Assembly: GCA_017311315.1 (NCBI GenBank)
Contig: CM029609.1
Location: 38,438,744-38,502,743 of the forward strand
Source of the DNA: Dendrocalamus latiflorus
Taxonomy: Eukaryota > Streptophyta > Magnoliopsida > Poales > Poaceae
Direction of reading: 5' to 3'
DNA length: 64,000 nt
Position 1 is the first letter of the stretch. Each line of letters begins with the position of its first letter. The position numbers were made by a program, and so were the translations under genes. Below, piece by piece: positions 53,701-64,000 of this stretch. The notes under the pieces are model-generated. The model ran no database searches and was not told the DNA's origin. It saw only the letters and a list, made by a program, of their open reading frames with translations.

Positions 53701-56700
53701 GGCTCGTAGACTCCGGTTGTTCTCGTCATATGACCGGAGACTCACGTTGATTCTCTTCCCTAGCCCGCACTCCAGGTGATGAGACGATCACCTTCGGAGA
53801 CGCTTCGTTTGGGCGCATCATCGCCAAAGGTACAGTGCGCGTTAATGAGTCTTTTATTTTAAAAGATGTTGCTTTGGTTAGTAAGATGCGATATAATTTG
53901 CTTTCAGTCTCTCAGCTTACCGATGACGGTTATAAGGTGAGCTTTAAGAAAAACAATTGCAAAATTCTTGATTCTTCGAGTCTGGTTTGCGGGATTTCTC
54001 GTTATGGGAGGATCTTTCGTGCTGATTTTTCTGAGTCTTCTGGAGTTCCTCTCCGGTGTTTGGTTGCTTCGGAGTCCCGTGACCTTACTTTCTGGCATAG
54101 GAGACTTGGCAATGTTGGATTTGACCATTTGACCCGAGTTAGCGGTCACAATCTCATTCGTGGTTTGCGAAACTCAAGATGGTCAAAGATCTTGTTTGCG
54201 CTCCATGCCAGCACGGCAAGATGGTTGCCGCTTCTCACCCTCCGGTCACAGTGACTATGACCGATGCACCGGGACAGCTGCTCCATATGGACACAGTTGG
54301 ACCAGCTCGAGTGCAGTCAGCAGGAGGGAAGTGGTATGTTCTTGTTGTGGTCGATGACTTCTCGAGGTACTCTTGTGTATTTTTCTTAGCCTCGAAGGAT
54401 GAGACGTTTACACATTTTTGAGGTCTTTTCAGTAGGTTTTCTGTTGAACTTCCGGGTGCCTTACGAGCGATCCGTAGTGACAATGGCACGGAGTTCAAGA
54501 ATTCCTACTTTGAGAGGTTTTGTGTTGAGACAGATGTAGAGCACCAGTTCTCTTCTCCGCACGTCCCACAGCAGAATGGCGTTGTGGAGAGGAAGAACCG
54601 TACCTTGGTTGAGATGGCCAGGATAATGCTTGATGAGTACTCTACACCTAGGAAGTTTTGGGCTAGGGCTATTGCGACCGCGTGCCATGTTTCGAACAAA
54701 GTTTTTCTTCGGGCACACTTGCATCGCACTTCTTATGAGTTGAGATACGGGCGGAAGCCTAGTGTCTCTCATTTTCGTGTGTTTGGTTGCAAGTGTTTCA
54801 TTCTGAAGTCCGGGAACCTAGACAAGTTGGAATCACGTTCTTGTGATGGTATCTTTCTAGGTTACTCGACTTCTTCGCGGGCGTATAGAGTGTGGAACTG
54901 CAAGGCTAGTAAAATGGTAGAGACCTGTGAGGTGACCTTCGACGAGGCTAGTCCGGGGACTAGGCCCAATATCTCAGGTTCTTTAGAGCAGTCCGAGCCC
55001 ATCTTTGTAGATGATGAGGATGATGGAGATGAGGGTTGTCTACCCGATCAGGTCCCTCATCCACCCCTCGAGGTGCCTTCTTCCACCGCACCTCCAGGCG
55101 ATCAGCCTATGCCCTCTGCTTCCTCTGGAGCTAGTGGCTCTGTTCCTACCTCGTTAGCTCATGAGGTAGAGGCCACTTCATCATCTCATCCTGGACCTCC
55201 TCGACATATCCAGAAAGACCATCCTTCCGAGCAGATAATTGGAGACCTCTTTGAGCGAGTCACATGCTCAAAGTCTGGCATGTCATATTTCTGTCTCCAT
55301 TCTGCCTTTGTTGCCACCTTTGAGCCCAAGGATGTTAGTCATGCTCTTTCTGATGAGTCTTGGGTTAATGCCATGCATGAGGAGATAGAAAATTTCGAGA
55401 GAAACAAGGTCTGGTCGCTTGTTGAGCCCCCTCGAGGTCACAATGTCATTGGGACTAAGTGGGTGTTCAAGAACAAGCAGAGTGAGGATGGGGTAATCAT
55501 TCGAAACAAGGCTAGACTGGTAGCTCAGGGCTTCTCCCAGATTGAGGGTCTAGATTTTGAGGAGACCTTTGCCCCTGTAGCTAGACTTGAGGTCATTAGA
55601 ATCCTGCTTGCTTTTGCGGCTTCTAAGGGTTTCAAGCTTTACCAGATAGATGTCAAGAGTGTCTTCCTCAATGGTTTTATTGAGGAAGAAGTCTATGTGA
55701 GATAGCCTCCAGGTTTCGAGAACCCCAAATACCCAAACATGTCTACAAGCTTTCCAAAGCGTTGTATGGACTTAAGCAGGCCCCTAGAGCTTGGTATGAG
55801 AGGCTTAAGTCCTATTTGTTGAGTCATGGTTTCGAGATGGGTAAGGTAGATAAGACCTTGTTCATTCGCCGGCATGGCACTGATCTGCTGCTCGTCCAGA
55901 TTTATGTGGATGACATCATCTTTGGCGGCTCTTCCCATGCTCTCGTTTCACAGTTCTCGGATGTCATGAGCACCGAGTTTGAGATGAGCATGATGGGCGA
56001 GTTGACCTTCTTCCTTGGCTTCCAGATTAAGCAGACTCGGGAGGGTACTTTTCTGCATTAGGGCAAGTACACTCGTGACCTCTTGAGACGCTTTGACAAG
56101 AGTGACGGTAAGCCTGTGTCAACTCCCATGGCATCCACAGCTTCACTCGACCCGGATGAGGATGGCGAGCCAGTTGATCAGAAAGAGTATCGCAGCATGA
56201 TTGGTTCTCTCTTGTACCTCACTGCCTCGAGACCGGACATACACTTTGTTGTGTGTCTGTGTGCTTGTTTTCAGGCTTCTCCTCGCGTATCTCACCGTCA
56301 GGCGGTGAAGCGCATTCTTTGGTACCTTCGAGCTACCATAGACTATGGTATCTGGTACTCTTCCTCTTCCTGTCTTTCCCTCAAAGCCTACTCGGACGCA
56401 GACTTTGCTGGTTGTAGGATAGATAGGAAGAGCACTTCTGGCACCTGCCAATTCATTGGCACTTCTCTTGTTTCCTGGTCTTCGAGGAAGCAGTCCGGTG
56501 TTGCACAGTCCACCGCAGAGGCCGAGTACGTTGCTGCAACCAGTTGCTGTAGCCAGGTGCTTTGGATGGTCTCGACCCTGCGGGACTTTGGGTTAGTTAT
56601 CGACAGTGGTCCACTCTTTTGTGATAATACTTCTGCGATTAACATTGCTAAGAACCCAGTGCAGCACTCTCGGACCAAGCATATTGATATCCGATATCAC

Positions 56701-56808
56701 TTCCTTCGAGACCATGTGGAGAAGGGTGACATAGTGCTCCAGTTTGTGGAGAATAACCACCAGTTGGCTGATATCTTTACCAAGTCTTTGGATAGCTCTA
56801 GGTTTTAA
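50731..56808 (+). pseudogene. SIRE-like copia gag-pol polyprotein, broken
   Basis: Gag starts MATDKYSIKPPIFNGMDYPF at 50731. A frameshift near 50850 and a TAA at 51054 follow, then gag from 51057 with a zinc knuckle CFECGGPNHIRANC (51552-51593). Next is a long coiled-coil region with repeated CxxC pairs (52050-52620). After a frameshift near 52750 there is a second knuckle, CTFCQKDGHSIERC (53150-53191). Protease motif VDSGCSRHMTGD is near 53706, with a TGA at 53748-53750. Pre-integrase LTFWHRRLGNVGFDHLT and integrase (LLHMDTVGPA, SDNGTEF, NGVVERKNRTL) follow, with a TGA at 54419. Reverse transcriptase covers 55350-56060 (GTKWVFKNKQSEDG, YGLKQAPRAWYERLKSYL, IYVDDIIFGG) with a TAG at 55703, a frameshift near 55738 and a TAG at 56059. 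RNase H (KAYSDADFAGC, STAEAEYVAAT, HLADIFTK-like end) stops at 56806. Motif residues are largely kept, so the ancestor was functional. Confidence 0.93.
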
Positions 56809-58365
56809 GCTCTGCGGGGAGAGCTTGGGGTGGTTGTCCTTACGGACTGTTGTGAGGGGGAGTTTTGTGCTTCATTGCTTTATCATGTTTATTATGCTCT
56901 TACTCTTTTCTGTTGCATTGCACATGGGTGCATTTGGGTTTAGTCCTTCTAGCATAGATTAGAGTGTTTCTCTTGTCTAGCTGTTTAGACTTCTTACTCT
57001 TATCTTGTGATTCTAGGATGCTGCTTATTAGCTGTTTCTCTTCTCACTAGGTTGAGCTCACTCACTGCTTATAGGTTCTAGCGAGGGTCGGGCCACCCTC
57101 GGGTAGATAGGGTACGTGTTTGCTCCTTAGTGTGTTTGATGATCAGTTGATAGTCCTAGAGTCATATGGGGTAGATGAGAGTCAGTCTGAGCCATAGTAT
57201 CCTCTATATCTTGTCTATGCTTTAAGGACTACCTTTTCTGATTTTCTTACCAGCTTCTCATTTTTATTGCTTTGGTTCAAGGGGAGTTCATTTGGAAGCT
57301 TCTAGATCTTAATATTGTCATAACTCAACTTGAACTAAAAGTTGCATCACATGTTGAGGGGGAGCTGGATTTTCTGCATGTCTTTCTGCATTGTAATATA
57401 ACTACATGGAGCCTTGATTATTATCCTTTCATGACATGTTTACATTGCTTTACATCCTGCCATGATTTGTGCTTCATTGCTAGATTGATCATGACTTTAT
57501 ATGTGTAGTCAAGTCTTTGCCATAATAGGTTGATTAAAATGCTTAACTTGAACTAATCCATGTCATGTTCGCTCTTGAGACTAGTCTGTCTTTAGCTATC
57601 CTTTTATGATTCATGCCATGTCAAATAGGCTGAGTTGAGTCTTGAATCTTTGTTGAGCTTTAGATTGAGCTATATTAGTTTCTTGATGAAGCGTGAGTTA
57701 GTACAACCATTTAAGAAAGCAAAAAGATCTCTTTTTTGCGAAAAAACTGATCTCACCAATTCTTTCTCATGAGATTGCTTGCCATTGCACTAGGCATGAA
57801 CTCAGGGGGAGTTTTGGATGACCAACACTATCTTCTTAAGCTTCTTGCTTGGAGTAGTCGCATAAGGCTTGAGGTCTAGCACATGTCAAAACAAAAATCT
57901 GATTGGCAACAATCATGAGATTCCAAAAGAAAAACACGTCAATTGTGCTCAATTTGCTAAAATTACAAGACTTAAACGTACTTAAACCAATGTCTCATTC
58001 TTGAACTTGTAGCACTCTAAATTGACTCAATACTAGCTTCATGGTTCCACTTAGATTATTGACATGGCCTGCATCATCTTTGGATACCTTTAGCTAGACT
58101 ATAATCATAGTTGACTTGACATGCTAAGCAATTCGACTAATTTTTAGATTGTGACTTATTTGGCTTAGCTTGATTATACATGTCTTGTCATGATCTTGAT
58201 AGCACACTTATGTGTTATGGATTGGTGTAACTCTCATATGGTCATTTTGGATAATCTTCATGGCTCTAAATGCTTAAAATAAACAAACTTCATCCATTTC
58301 ATCCAACATCATGACTTATTCTCTCTTTTGCATCCTTGATGTGTTTATTGCCAAAAGGGGGAGAA
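56809..58365 (+). other. 3' noncoding region of copia copy B
   Basis: About 1.5 kb between pol and the 3' LTR, where SIRE/Maximus elements carry an env-like gene or a noncoding spacer; no ORF of interest is present. Five purine tracts of GGGGGAG type occur: GAGGGGGAG at 56854 and 57356, AAGGGGAG at 57279, CAGGGGGAG at 57803, and the terminal tract AAAAGGGGGAGAA at 58353. The empty CACTA target site is at about 58118-58130. Confidence 0.8.
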
Positions 58366-59613
58366 TATTGGAGAAAAAGCCATTTTGAGGAGTTCTTGGA
58401 GCTTTGAGGAAAACTTGCTCTTTCTTTTGCTCCTTTCGTCGACATGGTCATGAGCTTCTTGATTTTCTTTGGACCATGTGTGACTCTTTTTCATTTTCAA
58501 ACAAACTCAACTTTATGCTTTTTCTAGGTTTGTCAATATACTCATCAAGGGGAAGATTGATGGACCATGTAGAGGTGACCCCGAGTGTGTGATGAGTAAT
58601 TGACTTGGTGCAATCGGTTCGGTCGGACTTGGTCAATTCTGGTCATATGGGCTTAGGATGCTTTTTTCCTTTGTTTCAATAGTTTTTGGTTCTTTTATGC
58701 GTAAGTATGATTCATTGATGCTAATCATGATTATATGTGTCGAGCGGTGATATGTGATGTGTTTCTTGTCTGTGATGGCTGCAGGACGTCGAGGCGGAGT
58801 AATGGCGAGACATGAGCTGACCGGACTAGGCACGGGTGGTGTCGAGGTCAGAACGGTCGGAGGTGTCGAAGACGGCGGAGACTCAGGTGGTTGCGAGGCT
58901 TGGATGACAAGGAACGCGGAAGCTTCCCGGAAGGTGCAGGAGGGGCATTTCGGTAAAAGCGCAAAGCTGCACAAGTGGAGGCGGTTCCGTTCGGGTTTGA
59001 GCGGGCATAACGGGTTGGAGACCCGTTAGCCAAAACCTATATAAGGAGGGGATGTCTCCTTATGGCTGCATGGATTCCATGGATTGAAGGGGTTGTTAGG
59101 GTTTGCTTTAGTCAAAATAGCCTTTGGAGATGTTGTTTTGGCTTTAGGCTTTAGTGGTTGAGAGCAGGAGAGATGGACAGAGTGTGGTCTGTTGTTTGTC
59201 TCCCGTAGCTCCTCTGTTCTTGGCTTCTCCCTTGTGTGTTCTTGTGATTGTGAGAGGGAGAGGATGGATTGATGAGTATGTAATCACTCCTCTGGTTTCA
59301 ATCGGGGTATCGGGACTCCTCTGTAATCCTCTTGCTTCTGGGAATGAAATCACTAAAGTTTATTTTCTCGTTCATGCCTCTGTTCGTTCTTCTCTGTTTG
59401 ATTTGTGACTTTTTGTGATTTGAGTTCTTTTTGCTGAGGAGTAGCAAAATGGGTTGCTGTGATCTAGGAGATGCTTCAAAGCCATTTGGCTAGTCAATCC
59501 TAAGAGCAAACCACACTTGATTTCAGATTTTGCATCTTGGCCTCCTCTGTTCTTCGTTTCATTTCTAGGTTTTCTTGGTCCCCTTCTATCCCCTTTCATG
59601 AGATGGCATGAAT
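58366..59613 (+). repeat. 3' LTR of copia copy B, truncated
   Basis: Matches 48656-49966 with about ten single-base differences, plus loss of about 53 bp after GAGTAATTGACTT. From about 58935 to the end it looks identical. It stops after GAGATGGCATGAAT, some 700 bp short of the full LTR, where gypsy RNase H sequence begins. The 23-bp array is therefore missing. Confidence 0.92.
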
Positions 59614-61090
59614 ATATACTTTAGACTTTTATGATCCGTATATATTTCACCCCGATTACTAATTAGATAATGCCTCCACAACTTTAGAGCATGCACTACA
59701 GCAGCTAGCTCTAAATCATGAGTGGGGTAATTCTCCTCATGTGGCCTTAACTGCCTTGATGCATAAGCAACAACCGTTCCTTCTTGCATTAGTACACCTC
59801 CAAGACCTTGTTTTGATGCGTCACAATAAACTTCAAAATCTTTTCTAATATCCGGTAACCGCAGAACTGGTGCTGAAGTTAACCTCTTCTTTAACTCTTG
59901 AAAACTATCCTCACAGGATTTACTCCATTCAAATTTCTTCTCTTTCTTTAACAGCTGGGTTAAAGGTCTGGCAATCTTGGAAAAGCCTTCGATGAATCGA
60001 CGATAGTAACCAGCTAAACCCAGAAAACTTCTGATCTCGGTTACTGTCTTGGGTGGAGTCCAATTTAATACATCCTTAACTTTTCCAGGATCTACAGATA
60101 CTCCTTCTGCTGAAATTACGTGTCCCAAAAACTCAATTTCCTTTAACCAAAACGCACACTTGCTAAACTTGGCATATAACTGGTGTTCACGGAGTCTTTG
60201 CAACACTATCCTTAGATGATCCTCATGTTCTTTATCGTTTTTCGAATAGATAAGAATGTCATCTATAAAGACAACAACAAACTTATCTAAATAATCCATA
60301 AATACTTTATTCATCAAATTCATGAAGTATGCCGGGGCATTTGTCAGACCGAAAGACATCACCGTATACTCATATAGTCCATATCTTGTGGCGAAGGCTG
60401 TCTTTGGTATATCTTCTGGTCTAATCTTCAACTGGTGATATCCTGACCGAAGATCAATCTTGGAGAAGACACTTGATCCTTTGAGTTGATCGAACAAATC
60501 GTCGATCCGGAGTAAGGGATACTTATTCTTTATAGTTACTTCATTTAAAGCTCTATAGTCCACGCACATACGCTGACTACCATCCTTCTTGTTTACCAAA
60601 AGCACTGGGGCTCCCCAAGGTGAAGAACTTGGTCTAATGAAATTTTTCTCTTGTAATTCTTGAATCTGCCTCTTGACTTCAGCTAAATCATCAGCTGACA
60701 TCCGATAAGGTCTTTTTGATATTGGGGCTGTACCAGGTACCAGATTTATAACAAATTCAATCTCTCGATCTGGTGGTAATCCTGGCAAATCCTCAGGGAA
60801 AACATCAGGGTATTCGCAAGCTACCGACACATCCTCCAACTTTTTCCCTTTTAAGTTGGTTAACATACTGTTCTTCTTTGAGTGCATAACTGCCTCATGT
60901 CTTATCTGAATTCCGTCAGAATTGGTAAGAATAATGGCACGATTGGCACAATTTATCTGTCCTTTATACTTGATCAACCAATCCATACCAAGTATTATAT
61001 CTATGCCATCGGAGTCTATTATAATAAGGTTCGCTAGGAACTTTACTCCATTTATAATTATGGTTGCACTATTGTACTTTGTGGAACTTT
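59614..61090 (-). pseudogene. Gypsy (chromovirus-like) protease end, reverse transcriptase and RNase H, truncated
   Basis: Minus-strand pol. From about 61090: NGVKFLANLIII and GIDIILGMDWLIKYKG (end of the aspartic protease domain). Then VFPEDLPGLPPDREIEFVI, RPYRMSADDLAEVKRQI, SSPWGAPVLLVNKKDGSQRM, KIDLRSGYHQLKIR, SFGLTNAPAYFMNLMNKVF, the catalytic FIDDILIYSK and FLGHVISAEGVSVDP. RNase H follows with VYCDASKQGLGGVLMQ and IYTDHKSLKYIF, which ends at the copia LTR join (59613). The RT-RNase H frame is open for about 460 codons with no stops. Integrase is cut off. LTR, primer-binding site and this segment share the minus-strand orientation. Confidence 0.9.
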
Positions 61091-63333
61091 ATGGTCATGC
61101 TTCTTGCGTGGCGTTCAGCTTCCTTCATGATTCTATCTTGTTGTTCAATGCTCTGAGGTATTCCTTTAACTGAGAAATATGGAAGACAACAACAAATCGG
61201 ATTGGTACATCTTTAGTCGCCTGCAAGCTTTGGGTTAACTTCAATTGCCCTTATCATATCGATTAATTCAGTATTCCACCAAAAGGGCTTAACTTCTAGT
61301 GTTCATCCGACAAAAGACATAATTATTTCAACTTTTCAAAGGTGCTTCATTGCAAAATCATATACCACCAATGCACCTCGTTGATTTCACATTGATTTCC
61401 ACACATAATCCCATAAAATTTTATTGTCTATACTAATTCAAATTTGACGGCAAACCATAGAGTTCTTCTAATAAGAATCCAATGATGTTGTAATCTGTGA
61501 TTTTCACCAATACTTTATGATCCTTGTCTAATCCAATAGATTCATAACTCCCATCAGATAACATAAAATTAATCCCACCTTTTAGTAATCATCAATCAAT
61601 TTTGAGATCAACCAATCAATAATTCAATATCTGGTAATCCACCAACATCAGTCTATTCATAATCATCATTTTCATTCCACCAAATTTGAATGAATCGAAG
61701 TATCTCAATTAGTTCTAATCTATCTCCCATAATTAATTTAAATCCTCCAGCTTAACCATTTGAACATCATTAAATGATTTAGTCAATTCATAAATTAAAA
61801 TCCAATTATCTAACAATGATATGATAAATCCACAAATTTCAAATCAACATATCAGAACCCACTTTTCGATGATAAGATTAATCCACCAAAATCAACTTCT
61901 CGAAAATCATCATTTTGGTTCCACCAAAATTGAGTGAATCTGAGTACCACAATTAATTCTTATCGAACAATCTATATTCCATATTTGACTTAAATCCACC
62001 AAACTTAAGCCTTCGATCATCCTTAAATGATATATTCAATCTCATAAATTAAAATCCAGTTATCTTTCAACGATCTGATAAATCCACGAGTTTCAAATCA
62101 ATATCCCCTTTGCAATGACAAGAGTAATCCACCAGATATCTAAGTGTATTATCTTCCAGAATTGCACTGGTATCCACTCATCATCAATAGGTCCACCAAA
62201 CTATGATAATCAATTAATTCCACAAAATTTATCCGCTCTTCATGATTCAACCAAATCAGACAAAATTGATGTCATAAATTGTTTATGATAATCCAATCTT
62301 TTAATTTCCACTTTTACTATATCAAATTCTTAATATTAATTCTCCAATGATCACAAATAAATCCTTCAACTAAAATCTTGTTTTACATCCAATTACTCCT
62401 TTCAATCCAAGATAATAAATCCAAGGCACCAAGTTTGGATACTTCTCATGATCTAATTAGTTCCACCAAGTTCAATAATGTGATTATTTCCAAAATCTAT
62501 TCAATCCATAAATATTGTAGTCTTGAGATTTATTCATAATCAATTTGTATCCACAAATATACCTTTATTACTTTCGAATCACCCAAATATTATCCAATCT
62601 TGTCAATTCTAACTCCAAATATATCACACTAGCAACAATCCTCCAAATTACCTAACTTGACATCTAAGGATTAGGATGACTTTCCTGATAAGAGTACTTT
62701 CCGTAAATGTTGTGATCTTCCATATATTCTTGGTTCTCAAATATTTTCCAAGCTTGGACTACAATGGAAGAATTGGAACTTACACCATCTGAAGCAGTAA
62801 CTAGGGTTAGCACAAGGTAAGAGGGAAGTAGCTTAGATAAGAGGTCGGGGAACAACTAAATAACATCCCAAACAAACACACAAGAGATAAGCAAACTCCA
62901 ACCAGAAGAAACTTAGCTCAAAAACAAAAATAGTTTTTAAAGATGGCTGTACTACAAGTACACAAAGATTTGGTACAGTCCATCTAGCACCAACAAGCAA
63001 TATATATAAGCGTTCTAAAATCGTATGACTTTACTTGGGTATTATGAACTAAAGAACTACTCTTCAAATCTTCATGACGACACGGTCCTCTGGTTGCTTC
63101 TCAGACTTGATCTCTCTAACCCGTCTATAGAAATTATAAAGGAAAGTGGATACAATTATCATTCTTAAAAGTGAGTAAACAGATAGATAAGATAGAATAT
63201 CCTGAAGAAGGTAAGGATAGAGAGAAGAGAAAAGATGAGAAAAGCACATTATTAAATTTTTATTTTATAAAATAAAATTTGAAGCTTTTCTAATAACGGC
63301 CATTCTAACTAGGTTACGCCCTACAGTCAAATT
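61091..63333 (-). other. Gypsy 5' internal region without a recognisable gag
   Basis: Between the primer-binding site and protease, where gag should lie, the DNA is about two-thirds A+T and has no long ORF. 61417-62640 is a degenerate tandem repeat of about 244-bp period (AATCATCATTTT at 61661 and 61905; ATAAATTAAAATCCARTTAT in successive units; frequent AATCCACCA). 62660-63330 has short open frames only. Gag has apparently been lost or replaced by repeat DNA. Confidence 0.6.
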
Positions 63334-63346
63334 GGCTCTGATACCA
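63334..63346 (-). promoter_or_regulatory. Primer-binding site of the minus-strand gypsy element
   Basis: On the minus strand this is TGGTATCAGAGCC, complementary to initiator tRNA-Met, four bases from the end of the LTR (GGGTCTCACA). Confidence 0.9.
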
Positions 63347-63350
63347 CTTC

Positions 63351-64000
63351 TGTGAGACCCCGGAGTAGAAACTCCTGGACTCCCTGTGCATTACAGTACT
63401 AGTCCCAGATCAACGCTAGTACACACAGTTCAAACAGAAAAGATGATACATTGCCAACAACGCTTTATTATCATAATCGAGATTACAGACTTCGAAGTCT
63501 TTATTACAAATGAGGTTTTAAGACCTCACACCAGAAAGAAAATTACAGCGGAAGCAAAAAGAAACTAAAGCAAGACCCATCAATACGCCACAGGCAATTG
63601 ACTGGGGAAACGCAACCTAGAAGTCCGGAAAGCCTTCGACGAATCCATCCACGAAGTAGTCGTAGTCCACCTCTTGAGCTTCGATCTCCTCTGAGAGTTA
63701 ATTTGAAGTGTAGCACGTGAGTACATGAATGTACTCCGCAAGTCTTGGGAAAGATGCATAGATGCAAGGCTTCACAAAGGAAGGCTATATGGTTCTTTTG
63801 CAAAAATCAGCATTTTATTTCAAATCTACATAATTACTTCAAAGGCCATTTGATAAACATCTTGTTTTTCATAAATGAATTTAGATAAATAACTTAGTGA
63901 AGGTTAAACCACCAACACTAAAATCTTAGGCTATCTGCCAACTTTCAAAACTCAGGTTAAGCCACCTGATCTGGTTACACCACCAGATTTAAATCACGAG
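63351..64000 (-). repeat. 5' LTR of the minus-strand gypsy element, running off the window
   Basis: Begins (plus strand) TGTGAGACCCCGGAGTAG next to the primer-binding site, so it is the 5' LTR of the minus-strand element. Its outer end is beyond 64000. It contains a 12-bp perfect palindrome, GACTTCGAAGTC, at about 63490. Confidence 0.8.

Noticed and set aside
61091..63333. Host gene in the AT-rich stretch
   Set aside because: Only short frames and degenerate repeats; its position between primer-binding site and protease makes it element internal DNA.

Overview
The window is a piece of a grass nuclear genome, most likely rice (Oryza). The reasons are intron-containing genes with GT/AG splice sites, Tourist and Stowaway MITEs, long SIRE-type copia LTRs with GGTCAGACCG repeats, Tat-lineage gypsy elements with an antisense ORF, and a promoter that closely resembles the rice U3 snoRNA promoter. 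There is one host gene, a CC-NB-LRR resistance-gene homologue. Almost everything else is nested transposable elements.

Layout. 0.5-1.9 kb: broken copia gag and a 221-bp 3' LTR. 3.8-7.9 kb: NLR gene on the minus strand, two exons, an in-frame stop just after kinase-2, and two nested MITEs in the intron. 7.9-11 kb: MITE-rich intergenic DNA. 11-20.8 kb: truncated Tat-lineage gypsy element on the minus strand (pol, three tandem arrays in the 3' region, an antisense plus-strand ORF). 20.8-22.6 kb and 48.4-59.6 kb: one block of SIRE-like copia DNA arranged LTR fragment - internal 3' region - LTR - complete internal region - truncated LTR. 22.6-48.4 kb: a CACTA (En/Spm) transposon inserted in that copia block. 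59.6-64 kb: a truncated gypsy element on the minus strand, running off the window.

The CACTA element carries subterminal repeats at both ends, a broken TNP2-type transposase gene, a broken Transposase_24 (TNPA-type) gene, and fragments of at least three unrelated host genes side by side on the opposite strand: organellar HSP90, bacterial-type ribosomal protein L3, and ATP-citrate lyase subunit A exon 1, with splice sites retained. It also holds a gypsy integrase fragment split by a 7.8-kb LTR retrotransposon with a clean TTCAC duplication. That retrotransposon has no pol and encodes a 549-aa zinc-knuckle protein. The CACTA interior also contains what looks like a complete small RNA polymerase III unit: U3/U6-type promoter, strong hairpin, T-run terminator.

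Timing can be read from the nesting. The copia block came first, then the CACTA insertion, into which or with which the gypsy integrase piece came. The 7.8-kb retrotransposon then split that piece, and a Mutator-type MITE later entered only one of its LTRs. No intact autonomous element is visible. Every transposase or polyprotein examined has stops or frameshifts, so any activity would need proteins supplied in trans.
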